A stretch of DNA of 9,005 bases from Bacteroidota bacterium (GTDB taxonomy: Bacteria > Bacteroidota > Bacteroidia > Flavobacteriales > Flavobacteriaceae). The notes under the pieces were generated by a model. It was not told where the DNA came from and did not search any database. It saw only the letters and a list, made by a program, of their open reading frames with translations. The stretch spans positions 1 through 9,005 of the forward strand of contig JAJRSY010000270.1 of NCBI GenBank assembly GCA_024278565.1. Reading direction: 5' to 3'. The first letter of the stretch is position 1, and every line of letters begins with the position of its first letter. Positions 1 through 6,975 of this stretch are shown here, piece after piece. A program made the position numbers and the translations under genes.

Positions 1-783
1 ATGTTGAAAAAAGGAGACCCAATTCATGCATACTTTAGACGAAAAGAAAAAAGATTGTACCAAAGCATGGATCTCATAGGTTGCATGTCAGAAGGTAACA
101 TTTCGTTTATTAAAGAACATAATCCGCAAATTGATTCCAATAAACTTCATATGTTGCCCAATTGGGGCGATATCGTGCCCTTGGCTTCAGACGACGCCAT
201 ATTTGAATTACGAAAGAAAGAAGGACTCGAAAACAAATTTGTCGTAATCTTCGGAGGTAATATCGGATTACCGCAAAAAATGGAGAATATAGTCGAGCTT
301 GCATTGGCTTGCAGCGAAAAAAAAGACATCATATTCTTGATTATGGGGGGGGGCAGCGAATACCAAAACCTATCAGATTTGGTAAAATTAAAATCAGTTG
401 AAAATATACAATTGCGTGACGGTTTACCACAAAAAGAATATATGCATTGGGTACAAATGGCCGATGTGGGCTTGATTTCATTGAGTGAGAAGTTCACCAT
501 ACCCAACATACCGTCAAAAGCCCTGTCGTATTACAATACCAAAACCCCTATTTTGGCCTCGCTAGATCGCAATACGGACTTTGGTGCGATTTTAGACAAT
601 TTAAAAACAGGTGTTTGGGCAGAGGCCGGAAAAACAAAAGAGCTAAAAGAGAAGTTGATGCTACTTTACAACAACCTAGATTTAAGAAAAGAAATGGGTA
701 ACAACGGATACAAGCACATGAAAGATTACCTATCAGGCAAAGTTGCCTATCAGACCGTACTACGTCAAATTGGTGAAACCTAA
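1..783 (+). CDS. Glycosyltransferase family 4 (WbuB/WcaI-like), 5' end cut by window edge
   Basis: Cytoplasmic sugar transferase of surface-polysaccharide synthesis, moving a nucleotide-activated sugar onto a lipid-linked glycan. The 260 residues seen match the C-terminal two thirds of GT-B, GT4 enzymes: the linker with NWGD (54-57), the start of the donor-binding Rossmann fold with GGNIG (85-89), a glycine-rich turn GGG (116-118), and IPSKALSYY (170-178), which corresponds to the sugar-nucleotide loop of WbuB-like proteins. Family members are usually about 380-410 residues, so roughly 120-150 N-terminal residues lie upstream; the ATG at position 1 is probably an internal Met, not the true start. 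WbuB relatives transfer N-acetylfucosamine, but the donor cannot be told here. A run of nine G at 345-353 lies inside the gene and keeps the frame at this length. The next gene starts 100-150 bp downstream on the same strand. Confidence 0.88.
   Translation: MLKKGDPIHAYFRRKEKRLYQSMDLIGCMSEGNISFIKEHNPQIDSNKLHMLPNWGDIVPLASDDAIFELRKKEGLENKFVVIFGGNIGLPQKMENIVELALACSEKKDIIFLIMGGGSEYQNLSDLVKLKSVENIQLRDGLPQKEYMHWVQMADVGLISLSEKFTIPNIPSKALSYYNTKTPILASLDRNTDFGAILDNLKTGVWAEAGKTKELKEKLMLLYNNLDLRKEMGNNGYKHMKDYLSGKVAYQTVLRQIGET
345..353 (+). repeat. Nine-base poly-G tract inside the glycosyltransferase gene
   Basis: Nine consecutive G encode the end of Met115 and Gly116-118. With nine G the frame is open. 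With eight G it would meet TAA at 383-385, and with ten G it would meet TGA at 399-401. Long G runs of this kind are known slippage sites in surface-glycan genes of other bacteria. Variation here is inferred, not seen. Confidence 0.75.
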
Positions 784-835
784 TTAATTACGCTCAAAAT
801 TCTTCCCAAGAATCTTACCCTTGAACGAACACCTA

Positions 836-843
836 TAGTTTTG
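836..843 (+). promoter_or_regulatory. Possible Bacteroidota -7 box in the gap before the sugar transferase
   Basis: TAGTTTTG fits the Bacteroidota -7 consensus TAnnTTTG exactly and lies about 90 bp before the preferred start of the sugar-transferase gene. No good -33 TTG sits 17-23 bp upstream: the nearest TTG, at 821-823, leaves only 12 bp. It may be an internal operon promoter, or chance in an AT-rich gap. Confidence 0.22.
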
Positions 844-931
844 AACAAGTAATACTGCTTTTGTTCTATAAGTTGTTTTTGAAATGATTATTAATAACTA
901 CTTTGCAAGAGAAATCGATCAATCGAGTAAG

Positions 932-1534
932 ATGTACAAACTATTTTTTAAAAGAACAATCGATATTCTGCTTTCTTTGTTTATTCTTACTTTAGCGAGC
1001 CCCGTCTTTTTAATCGTCTACGTACTACTGAGCATTGCGAACAAGGGCAGCGCATTTTTTGTGCAAAAACGACCAGGGAGAAATGAAAAGATTTTTGAGA
1101 TCATCAAGTTCAAATCAATGAACGACAAAAAAGATGCCAACGGCCAGTTGCTGCCAGATGGGGATCGAATAACCAAGATCGGTCAGTTCGTAAGGAACAC
1201 TTCTTTGGATGAAATACCTCAGTTGCTGAATGTTTTAAAAGGTGATATGAGCCTTATAGGACCAAGGCCCTTGCTCATTTCATACCTTCCCCTATACAGT
1301 AAAGAACAACGAAAAAGGCATCTTGTTCGCCCGGGCATTACCGGTTGGGCACAGGTTAACGGTCGAAACGCCATTTCATGGCAAAAAAAATTCGAATTTG
1401 ACGTTTGGTATGTAAATAACCAATCATTTATTCTAGATTTTAAGATTTTATGGCTGACTTTTTTAAAAGTGGTCAAAAGAGATGGTATATCATCAGACAC
1501 CAGTGCAACTATGGAATTGTTCACAGGTGATTAA
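932..1534 (+). CDS. PglC-like initiating sugar-phosphate transferase (monotopic phosphoglycosyl transferase)
   Basis: Starts glycan assembly by moving a sugar phosphate from a UDP-sugar to undecaprenyl phosphate at the inner membrane. Counting from an in-frame ATG at 884 (216 residues), the protein shows an N-terminal hydrophobic re-entrant helix (about 25-50, with Ser-Pro at 39-40), KRPG at 62-65, FKSM at 76-79, the catalytic Asp109-Glu110 pair in SLDEIPQL, GDMSLIGPRP (120-129) and PGITGWAQVNGRN (150-162). This is the complete monotopic family signature. I prefer the start at 932 because family members usually begin MYK/MxK just before the KRxIDI segment; this gives 200 residues, the usual PglC size. 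The extra 16 residues of the 884 start have no family match that I know of. The glycosyltransferase downstream begins 6 bp after the stop. The sugar cannot be read from the sequence. Confidence 0.93.
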   Translation: MYKLFFKRTIDILLSLFILTLASPVFLIVYVLLSIANKGSAFFVQKRPGRNEKIFEIIKFKSMNDKKDANGQLLPDGDRITKIGQFVRNTSLDEIPQLLNVLKGDMSLIGPRPLLISYLPLYSKEQRKRHLVRPGITGWAQVNGRNAISWQKKFEFDVWYVNNQSFILDFKILWLTFLKVVKRDGISSDTSATMELFTGD

Positions 1535-1540
1535 GAAACT

Positions 1541-2560
1541 ATGCAGCTAAGTATTGTCATACCCTGTTATAATATGGAGCGTTACCTACCGGAATGCTTG
1601 GACAGCTTGTTTGATCAAAATTTGGATCCCTCAGAATATGAGGTCATCATCGTAAACGATGAATCTAAAGATTCGACCCTTAAAGTAGCCAACAACTACG
1701 CAGCGAAACATGGAAACTTCATTGTTGTCGACAAAAAAAATGCAGGTGTTGGGGCAGCAAGAAATACGGGCTTTGACCTCGCAAAAGGCAAATACCTGTA
1801 CTTTTTGGATCCCGATGACTATTTGGCTAAAAACACCCTGACCACAATTCTAGGGCTTTTGGAAAGCAACGATCTTGATATTCTGACTTTTAACAGTATG
1901 GTCGTTGTCAATACCCACATTCCTAATTCGATCAATATAGAGCATGGCACCAAAAAGCTGGAAGTAGAAGATGGCATCTCTTATATCGCACATATTAAAC
2001 ACCACAATGAAATATGGTGGTACATCATCAGGCGCGAGTTCATGGTTTCATCTGGTATTCGGTTTATTGAAGGTAAGTGGATGGAGGACGCAATTCTAAC
2101 CTCTGAACTGTTTTGTAAGGCCCAAAGAATGGCGCATGTAGATTATGATGTGCATCGCTACCGTATTCTACCCACCTCGGCAATGCGAAACAAAACACCC
2201 GAATACTACAACAAAGTGATTTTTGACAATGCCAATGCTGCCCATGTGTTTGCCGAATTGATAAAAACGATTCCCAGATCGCATAAAAATGCGGAAGCAT
2301 GTATCAAAAGGTTAAAAACACGCCAGCAATCATTTGTTTTCTTTTTATTGGTGCGTTTGGTGAAGTCTGATATTTCAGTAGGTAAAATTCCTGAAATGCT
2401 CTCTGGTTTTGAAAAAATAAATGCCTACCCGCTTAAAAAGTTTTTAGGGAAAGACTATAACGGAATAGGGTATTCTTTACTGGTATTTATCTTTAACCGC
2501 AAATATTTGATAAACCCGTTCATCAAAGTATACAGAACTTTTTATAATTTAGCCAAATGA
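1541..2560 (+). CDS. Glycosyltransferase family 2
   Basis: Cytoplasmic GT-A fold transferase that adds one sugar to the growing lipid-linked repeat unit. The N-terminal catalytic domain (about residues 2-220) has IPCYN (7-11), the nucleotide-binding VNDES (38-42), NAGVGAARNTG (67-77), the metal-binding FLDPDD with its DxD at 90-92, and an ED motif in GKWMEDAILTSELF that holds the likely catalytic base. The last 110 residues are basic and aromatic, with hydrophobic stretches near the end (LLVFIF), and may touch the membrane. The length (339 residues) is normal for capsule or O-antigen GT2 enzymes. The gene starts 6 bp after the sugar-transferase stop and ends in an ATGA overlap with the ATP-grasp gene, so translation is probably coupled. 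Donor and acceptor are unknown. Confidence 0.92.
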   Translation: MQLSIVIPCYNMERYLPECLDSLFDQNLDPSEYEVIIVNDESKDSTLKVANNYAAKHGNFIVVDKKNAGVGAARNTGFDLAKGKYLYFLDPDDYLAKNTLTTILGLLESNDLDILTFNSMVVVNTHIPNSINIEHGTKKLEVEDGISYIAHIKHHNEIWWYIIRREFMVSSGIRFIEGKWMEDAILTSELFCKAQRMAHVDYDVHRYRILPTSAMRNKTPEYYNKVIFDNANAAHVFAELIKTIPRSHKNAEACIKRLKTRQQSFVFFLLVRLVKSDISVGKIPEMLSGFEKINAYPLKKFLGKDYNGIGYSLLVFIFNRKYLINPFIKVYRTFYNLAK

Positions 2561-3528
2561 ATATATTGATAACTTCTGCAGGAAGACGTGTTTCTTTGGT
2601 ACGGGCTTTTCAAAAAGAGCTTAAGGAGGTATACCCAGATGCAAAAGTAATTGCCGCTGATGCAAACCCTGCATTGGCCGCAGCCTGCCACGCCGCAGAT
2701 GGTTATTTTAAGGTGCCCCGTTTAGACCACCCTGACTATATCAACACCTTAATGAGCCGTTGTAAAGAGTACCGGATAAAATTAGTGGTACCTACCATAG
2801 ATACCGAGTTGTTATTGTTGGCCAAGAACAGAGCACTACTTGAAGAAAACCAGATAATACCGATTATTGCCAGTATTGGTTTCATTGAAAAATGTAGGGA
2901 CAAACGGGTAATACACGATTTTTTTGAAGCACATGGCATTGCTATTGCCAAAGAGTACAGCAAAGACAATTATAAGCTGCCCATGTTCATCAAACCCATT
3001 GATGGCAGTAGAAGTGTTGATACCTATTTGATAAAAACGCAAGATGACCTCACCGATTACCATTTTGCAAATGAAAAACTAATGTTCTTGCAATATATAG
3101 ACCATAAGGAGTATGATGAATTCACCTGTGATCTCTATTACGATAAAGACCATGCCCTGAAATGTGCAGTACCCAGAAAACGCATTGAAGTCCGTGATGG
3201 TGAAGTAAACAAAGCCGTGGCGCATAATAATGGGTTGGTGCCCTATATAAGAAAAAAATTAGGTTATGTAGAAGGGGCTATTGGCTGTTTGACTGCTCAG
3301 TTTTTCATGCACAAATCAAATGATTCACTTATTTATGGCATTGAGATCAACCCAAGATTCGGTGGTGGGTACCCCTTATCTTACTTGGCAGGAGCCAATT
3401 TTCCGAAATGGATCATCGAAGAATATCTCTTGGATAAACAAATCGGTGAAAAATTTGATTGTTGGGAAGACAATTTACTGATGATTCGCTACGATGACGA
3501 AATTTTAGTCCATGGATATAAAGGTTGA
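2557..3528 (+). CDS. ATP-grasp domain protein (CarB/PylC-like ligase)
   Basis: ATP-grasp enzymes join a carboxylate to an amine, thiol or similar group through an acyl-phosphate. The N-terminal pre-ATP-grasp Rossmann domain runs from MNILITSAGRR to about residue 110, with the ADANP segment near 34-38 as in carbamoyl-phosphate-synthase-like proteins. The ATP-grasp fold follows, with a lysine in MFIKPIDGSRS (about 147-157) for phosphate binding and the Mg-binding EINPRFGGGYP near residue 268. The 323-residue length is typical of stand-alone members found in polysaccharide clusters. It overlaps the GT2 gene by 4 bp and the HAD gene by 17 bp. The pairing suggests the two proteins act in one short pathway, perhaps adding an amino acid or other acyl group to a sugar or precursor. 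The substrate is unknown and the role is inferred from context. Confidence 0.88.
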   Translation: MNILITSAGRRVSLVRAFQKELKEVYPDAKVIAADANPALAAACHAADGYFKVPRLDHPDYINTLMSRCKEYRIKLVVPTIDTELLLLAKNRALLEENQIIPIIASIGFIEKCRDKRVIHDFFEAHGIAIAKEYSKDNYKLPMFIKPIDGSRSVDTYLIKTQDDLTDYHFANEKLMFLQYIDHKEYDEFTCDLYYDKDHALKCAVPRKRIEVRDGEVNKAVAHNNGLVPYIRKKLGYVEGAIGCLTAQFFMHKSNDSLIYGIEINPRFGGGYPLSYLAGANFPKWIIEEYLLDKQIGEKFDCWEDNLLMIRYDDEILVHGYKG

Positions 3529-4168
3529 CCAAAACACGGTTGTCGTTTTTGATTTGGACGATACCCTTTACAACGAAATCGATTATTTAAGGTCGGCTTA
3601 TGTAGAACTTGCCAAAGCACTGGAACCCAACGCATGGCAACAGCTTTTTATCCGTTTGTTTTCGCTGTACCGAAATAAACTTGACGTTTTCGAATACATC
3701 TCAACAACTTACCGTATTTCAAAAACTGAACTTATCTCAAAGTATCGCAGTCATACTCCGAACATTCAGCCCTTTGAAGGGGTTTTAACCACATTTCAAA
3801 GAATTAAGGATAAAAAAGGTCGAATAGCAATCATTACCGATGGTAGAAAGGCAACCCAAATGAGCAAAATTAAGGCATTGGGACTCATCAAATTTATCGA
3901 CCACATCATAATTTCAGAAGAAATTGGTTCTGAAAAACCAGATAGGGCCAATTATAAAGCGATAGAGGAAAAATTTAATCTTGGGGCTTACTTCTATATC
4001 GCCGATAACGTAAAAAAAGACTTTATCACCCCTAATAAACTAGGCTGGCAAACCATCGCTTTGATGGATCGTGGTTTAAATATACATGCCAACGCACACT
4101 TGAACCTACAACAAGCGTACTTGCCGCACAACTACATTTCTTCCTTTTCTGAATTAAACGTCATATAG
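3512..4168 (+). CDS. HAD-superfamily hydrolase (subfamily IA), small
   Basis: Probable cytoplasmic phosphatase acting on a small phosphorylated metabolite. All four HAD motifs are visible in 218 residues: motif I DLDDT (14-18), with nucleophile Asp14 and acid/base Asp16; motif II Thr109 in IITDG; motif III Lys142 in SEKPD; and motif IV ADNVKKD (164-170), with Asp165 and Asp170. The helical stretch between motifs I and II (about 20-95) matches a C1-type cap. The start overlaps the ATP-grasp gene by 17 bp, which fits translational coupling. Motif I begins 13 residues after this Met, normal spacing for the family. It is the last gene of the block; a strong hairpin lies 127 bp past its stop. The substrate cannot be read from the sequence; a phosphorylated sugar or an ATP-grasp substrate or product are both possible. 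Confidence 0.9.
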   Translation: MDIKVDQNTVVVFDLDDTLYNEIDYLRSAYVELAKALEPNAWQQLFIRLFSLYRNKLDVFEYISTTYRISKTELISKYRSHTPNIQPFEGVLTTFQRIKDKKGRIAIITDGRKATQMSKIKALGLIKFIDHIIISEEIGSEKPDRANYKAIEEKFNLGAYFYIADNVKKDFITPNKLGWQTIALMDRGLNIHANAHLNLQQAYLPHNYISSFSELNVI

Positions 4169-4210
4169 ACGAGGTTCTACTGCTGTTTATATGGACAAAA
4201 TCATACTTTA

Positions 4211-4239
4211 AGTTATGATTATCTTAAAAATCATAAACT
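4211..4239. repeat. AT-rich imperfect inverted repeat after the HAD gene
   Basis: The arm AGTTATGATT (4211-4220) pairs with AATCATAAACT (4229-4239) with one bulged A and an 8-nt loop. The stem is low in GC and no T-run follows, so it is a weak hairpin, possibly contributing to transcript 3'-end stability. Confidence 0.35.
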
Positions 4240-4294
4240 AAACTAGATGGGCTAAAGATCGATGGCTTTGGGTTTCGCCTAAAGACGACTAACC

Positions 4295-4331
4295 TTAGTA
4301 ACACCGTGACTTTGAGTCACGGTGTTACTAA
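4295..4331 (+). terminator. Perfect 16-bp hairpin, probable end of the polysaccharide operon
   Basis: The left arm 4295-4310 (TTAGTAACACCGTGAC) and right arm 4316-4331 are exact reverse complements around a 5-nt loop, TTTGA. It lies 127 bp past the HAD stop on the sense strand. A run of seven T follows at 4343-4349, but 11 nt separate stem and T-run, more than in a classic intrinsic terminator. It may therefore work as an RNA-stabilising 3' end, or be a symmetric protein-binding site instead. Confidence 0.6.
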
Positions 4332-4401
4332 TTCAAAATAACTTTTTTTCAACCGAAATGACTCTTGTCCGAACAATTATCTCTACTAAAATCGTCGCTC
4401 C

Positions 4402-4428
4402 CGCCTGCCGGACGAGTAGGTAAAGGCG
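4402..4428. repeat. GC-rich island with GCCTGCCG core
   Basis: A short GC-rich patch in an AT-rich spacer. CGCCT (4402-4406) and AGGCG (4424-4428) form small inverted ends, and GCCTGCCG (4403-4410) recurs in the spacer upstream of bshA (8815-8822; related GCCTGCC at 8995). It is probably a degraded copy of a dispersed repeat. Confidence 0.35.
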
Positions 4429-4617
4429 AAGAATTTAACCCCAGAATGATACATTAATTTACTCATTCCTGCTATAATTCTTCTGCTATCATCCTGCCAC
4501 TCAAACAGGCTTGCAAAAACGCCATAATTAGAAATGACCCCTTACCTACTGTTAAATTAATGCCAAAATGGGCTGTTTTATAGAAATTTACTGGGTTTCA
4601 AAAGTCCAAAAAACAAC

Positions 4618-4676
4618 TTTTACCGTATATTTTATGTGTTCGAACGATTTTTTAAGTAGTTTTACCCTATAATTTA
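4618..4676. repeat. Near-perfect 17-bp direct repeat, 42 bp apart
   Basis: 4618-4634 and 4660-4676 match at 15 of 17 positions (TTTTACC, one differing base, TATA, one differing base, TTTA). The 42-bp period equals about four helical turns, as expected for a paired regulator site ahead of the gene starting at 4849. AT-rich sequence makes chance a real alternative. Confidence 0.3.
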
Positions 4677-4793
4677 AAACGCCCCAAATTTTGAAGCATG
4701 CTAAGCCCCCTTTTTTGAAAGGTCTGATTAATGAAATCAAGGAGTCTTTTCTTATTTGGATCTATAAACGGTCCCCGATTGTTTATATGCTAT

Positions 4794-4824
4794 TTGTTTA
4801 ATAATAAATAGTAATATATAATTG
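4794..4824 (+). promoter_or_regulatory. Candidate Bacteroidota promoter for the large HAD gene
   Basis: TTG at 4794-4796 and TATAATTG at 4817-4824 are 20 bp apart. This fits the Bacteroidota sigma-factor pattern TTG-N17-23-TAnnTTTG with one mismatch in the -7 box. Transcription would begin near 4830, giving a short leader of about 20 nt before the TTG start codon at 4849. Confidence 0.4.
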
Positions 4825-4848
4825 ATGATTCAATAATTAAAGCCTCAT

Positions 4849-6903
4849 TTGAAAACTTTAATTCGAAAGATTGAGAACAATACTGTATGTAAAGTAATCT
4901 TTACAGATTTGTTCGACACTTTGGTTCACAGAAGCGTACACCCACATTACACCCTTAAATTATGGGCCAAGTTCTTGATTCGTGAGCTTGGATTGCAAAT
5001 ATCGCCCGACGCACTTTTTGCCATACGTATTGATGCACTTTCTTATGTATCACGTAAAAATAAGTTAAGAGGTATTGAGTTACCCTATGAACTACTTATT
5101 TTAGAAATTTACAATAGGCTAGTAAATACAAGTATTCTTCCCAATAATATCGCTTTTGGTAATTTTAAACAGCTATTCGAACAGGCCGACTTTGTTTCTG
5201 AGATTTCAGTACAGTTTAAAAATGAGGAGTTAATCACACATTTATCGAACCTGAAAGAAAAAGGCTATCGCATTTACCTCGTATCTGATTTCTTTTTATC
5301 AAAAGAGGTGATATCCAAAATTCTTGAATTTCATCGGATGTTAGCTATTTTTGACGCTGTTTTTATCTCTTGCTCTGTTTCAAAAAGCAAAGAAGACGGT
5401 GCTATTTATCCTTATGTGCTCGAAGCCACACAATCAAAGGCGCAAGATGTCATAATGATTGGTGATAACAAGCAAAGTGATATTCTAAATGCTGCCAAAT
5501 ACGGCATTCAAGGAATTCACACAAAACACCTTTCCCATAAATTCCGTAATAAACGTAACTTAATGGGCAATGATGCGTCTAGTTTTGAGAAAGCATGCTC
5601 CTTGGTGGAGAAGCGTTGCCAAAAAAGCGGACACCCTTTTAGCGAGTACATCATCCATTTTTACTTTTTTACCGAAAGGTTATACCTCAAGGCCCGTAAA
5701 GACGGTGTGAAAAACCTGTTCTTTTTGGCCAGGGAAGGTCTTTACCTCAAAAAACTCTTTGATTTTTATCAAGAACTAAATCAATTTACCCGTACAAATA
5801 AAATACATACACATCATCTGAAAGCTTCGCGGCAATCGGCTCAACAAATTGCTTTAAGACCCCTTCAAGAAGAAGATTTTAAACAATTCCGAAAGACTGG
5901 TGGACAAATGTCGGTTGAGCAATTGTTGACCTTGTTTTTCTTTCCGAATAAAACAAAACTTGAAATAATCACTAAACTAGGTCTCGATTCTGACAAAGTA
6001 CATTCGAATTTGCTAGAATCCGACATCATGCAAGAACTGCGAGCAGATGGCCAATTTATAGAACAATACGAGTTGAACAGAACAAACCAAAAGAACGCTT
6101 TCACAGCATACTTAAACTCATTCAATGCGAATATTGAACATGAAGGTGTGGCTTTGGTAGATGTAGGGTGGGGCGGTACCATGCAAGAGTGCATCTACGA
6201 ATTTTTAGAAAAAAAAATTCCGGTAACAGGGTATTATATTGGTCTTAAAGAAATCTACAATATTCAACCCGACACCAAAAGATATGGCTTGAATTTTTCA
6301 ATATACCCCAGTCATGGTATTTCTGACCATATTCTCAAAGCCAATGGCCAGTTATATGAACAGCTTTTAGGTGCACCACACGGGAGCACCCTTGGGTATT
6401 CTATTATAAATGGGGTGCCCAACACCGTAGAATTTCACGAAGAAAATGAAAAATATGTGTTCGATAACTACATAAAATCACTTCAAGAATATATGCTGCT
6501 TGAGTTTGAAAAACTCTTCGTAGCATTGCGACCTATCAATTATGCGCAAGAAATGGCGCAAAAATATATGACCAATATGGCCTTGAGGAACGGAATACTC
6601 ACCAACATTAAAAAGATTGAATTTATCAACAACCTGTCGCAAGGGTTTTATCAAAATGTCGGCGAAAACAAAGTGGGCCTGACCTATAGCCCCAATCAAC
6701 TGAAAAGTTCTAAAATCAATTTATTTAAAAAATTTTTAAGATCACCCGAAAAGGTTTTTCGCTTACTTGTCAAAGTCAAACCATATATGCATGCCAAGGG
6801 TATTTATTGGCTATCAGGCCCGGTAAGTCTGGCCTATTACTACATGAAATTTAACTTTTGGGTAAAGAGAAAGTGGTTTCCAAAAAATCTCTTGAAATCT
6901 TAG
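4849..6903 (+). CDS. Large HAD-domain protein (COG5610-like) with uncharacterised C-terminal half
   Basis: 684 residues. The N-terminal 230 are a HAD domain: motif I TDLFDT (Asp20, Asp23, Thr24), motif II Ser146 in LVSDFF, motif III Lys179 or Lys181 in SKSKEDG, and motif IV IGDNKQSD (204-211). Phe22 occupies the usual acid/base position and an Asp lies one residue later, as in the DxFDT variant common in HAD proteins of surface-glycan loci. Residues about 250-684 match no domain I can name; they carry FLAREG (292-297), a conserved-looking VDVGWGGTMQ (437-446) and a basic, aromatic tail (from about 630) that could lie on the membrane. The start must be TTG: an in-frame TAA at 4834-4836 lies just upstream, and the first internal Met is residue 164, past motif I. 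Similar proteins occur in capsule or O-antigen clusters, so a role in glycan modification is likely. It has its own candidate promoter and runs convergently toward the lipoprotein gene. Confidence 0.85.
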   Translation: MKTLIRKIENNTVCKVIFTDLFDTLVHRSVHPHYTLKLWAKFLIRELGLQISPDALFAIRIDALSYVSRKNKLRGIELPYELLILEIYNRLVNTSILPNNIAFGNFKQLFEQADFVSEISVQFKNEELITHLSNLKEKGYRIYLVSDFFLSKEVISKILEFHRMLAIFDAVFISCSVSKSKEDGAIYPYVLEATQSKAQDVIMIGDNKQSDILNAAKYGIQGIHTKHLSHKFRNKRNLMGNDASSFEKACSLVEKRCQKSGHPFSEYIIHFYFFTERLYLKARKDGVKNLFFLAREGLYLKKLFDFYQELNQFTRTNKIHTHHLKASRQSAQQIALRPLQEEDFKQFRKTGGQMSVEQLLTLFFFPNKTKLEIITKLGLDSDKVHSNLLESDIMQELRADGQFIEQYELNRTNQKNAFTAYLNSFNANIEHEGVALVDVGWGGTMQECIYEFLEKKIPVTGYYIGLKEIYNIQPDTKRYGLNFSIYPSHGISDHILKANGQLYEQLLGAPHGSTLGYSIINGVPNTVEFHEENEKYVFDNYIKSLQEYMLLEFEKLFVALRPINYAQEMAQKYMTNMALRNGILTNIKKIEFINNLSQGFYQNVGENKVGLTYSPNQLKSSKINLFKKFLRSPEKVFRLLVKVKPYMHAKGIYWLSGPVSLAYYYMKFNFWVKRKWFPKNLLKS

Positions 6904-6924
6904 AGCCTATTTGTAACTGCTCTA
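6901..6924 (+). terminator. Weak hairpin at the end of the large HAD gene
   Basis: TAGAGC (6901-6906, including the stop codon) pairs with GCTCTA (6919-6924) around a 12-nt loop. There is no T-run after it. The 72-bp gap between the two convergent genes holds no better terminator. Confidence 0.2.
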
Positions 6925-6975
6925 TAGCTTTGCCCTCTATTAGTCCTATCATCGCCGTGTTAATGTCCTGTCCTG

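Larger units (their letters stand above)
4169..4848. other. Non-coding 680-bp spacer
   Basis: No convincing coding frame was seen on either strand. It holds an AT-rich imperfect hairpin, a perfect 16-bp hairpin, a GC-rich repeat fragment, a 42-bp-spaced direct repeat and a candidate promoter, each listed separately. The remainder is AT-rich with short homopolymers, and I see no recognisable remnant of a broken gene. This length is unusual next to genes that overlap one another, so a small RNA or a decayed gene remains possible. Confidence 0.6.

Noticed and set aside
147..509. 120-residue open frame on the - strand inside the first glycosyltransferase
   Set aside because: It is antisense to a clearly conserved gene and its translation is rich in Phe, Ser and Pro with no recognisable motif.
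884..931. Sixteen-residue N-terminal extension of the PglC-like protein from the ATG at 884
   Set aside because: The family normally starts near the Met at 932, and the extension shows no conserved feature; it is kept only as an alternative start.
1219..1524. 101-residue open frame on the - strand inside the sugar-transferase gene
   Set aside because: It lies opposite the most conserved part of the PglC-like protein, so the frame follows from that coding sequence.
4169..4848. Spacer as a CRISPR array or tRNA site
   Set aside because: No regularly spaced repeats and no cloverleaf-like sequence with a GTTCRA T-arm were seen.
5865..6194. 109-residue - strand frame inside the large HAD gene
   Set aside because: Antisense shadow with a Cys/Ser-rich composition and no motif; the + strand frame is continuous and coherent.
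6209..6217. Nine-A run in the large HAD gene as a second slippage switch
   Set aside because: Runs of eight or nine A also occur at 317, 1383 and 1733 and are expected in Lys-rich AT-rich genes, so this one carries little weight.
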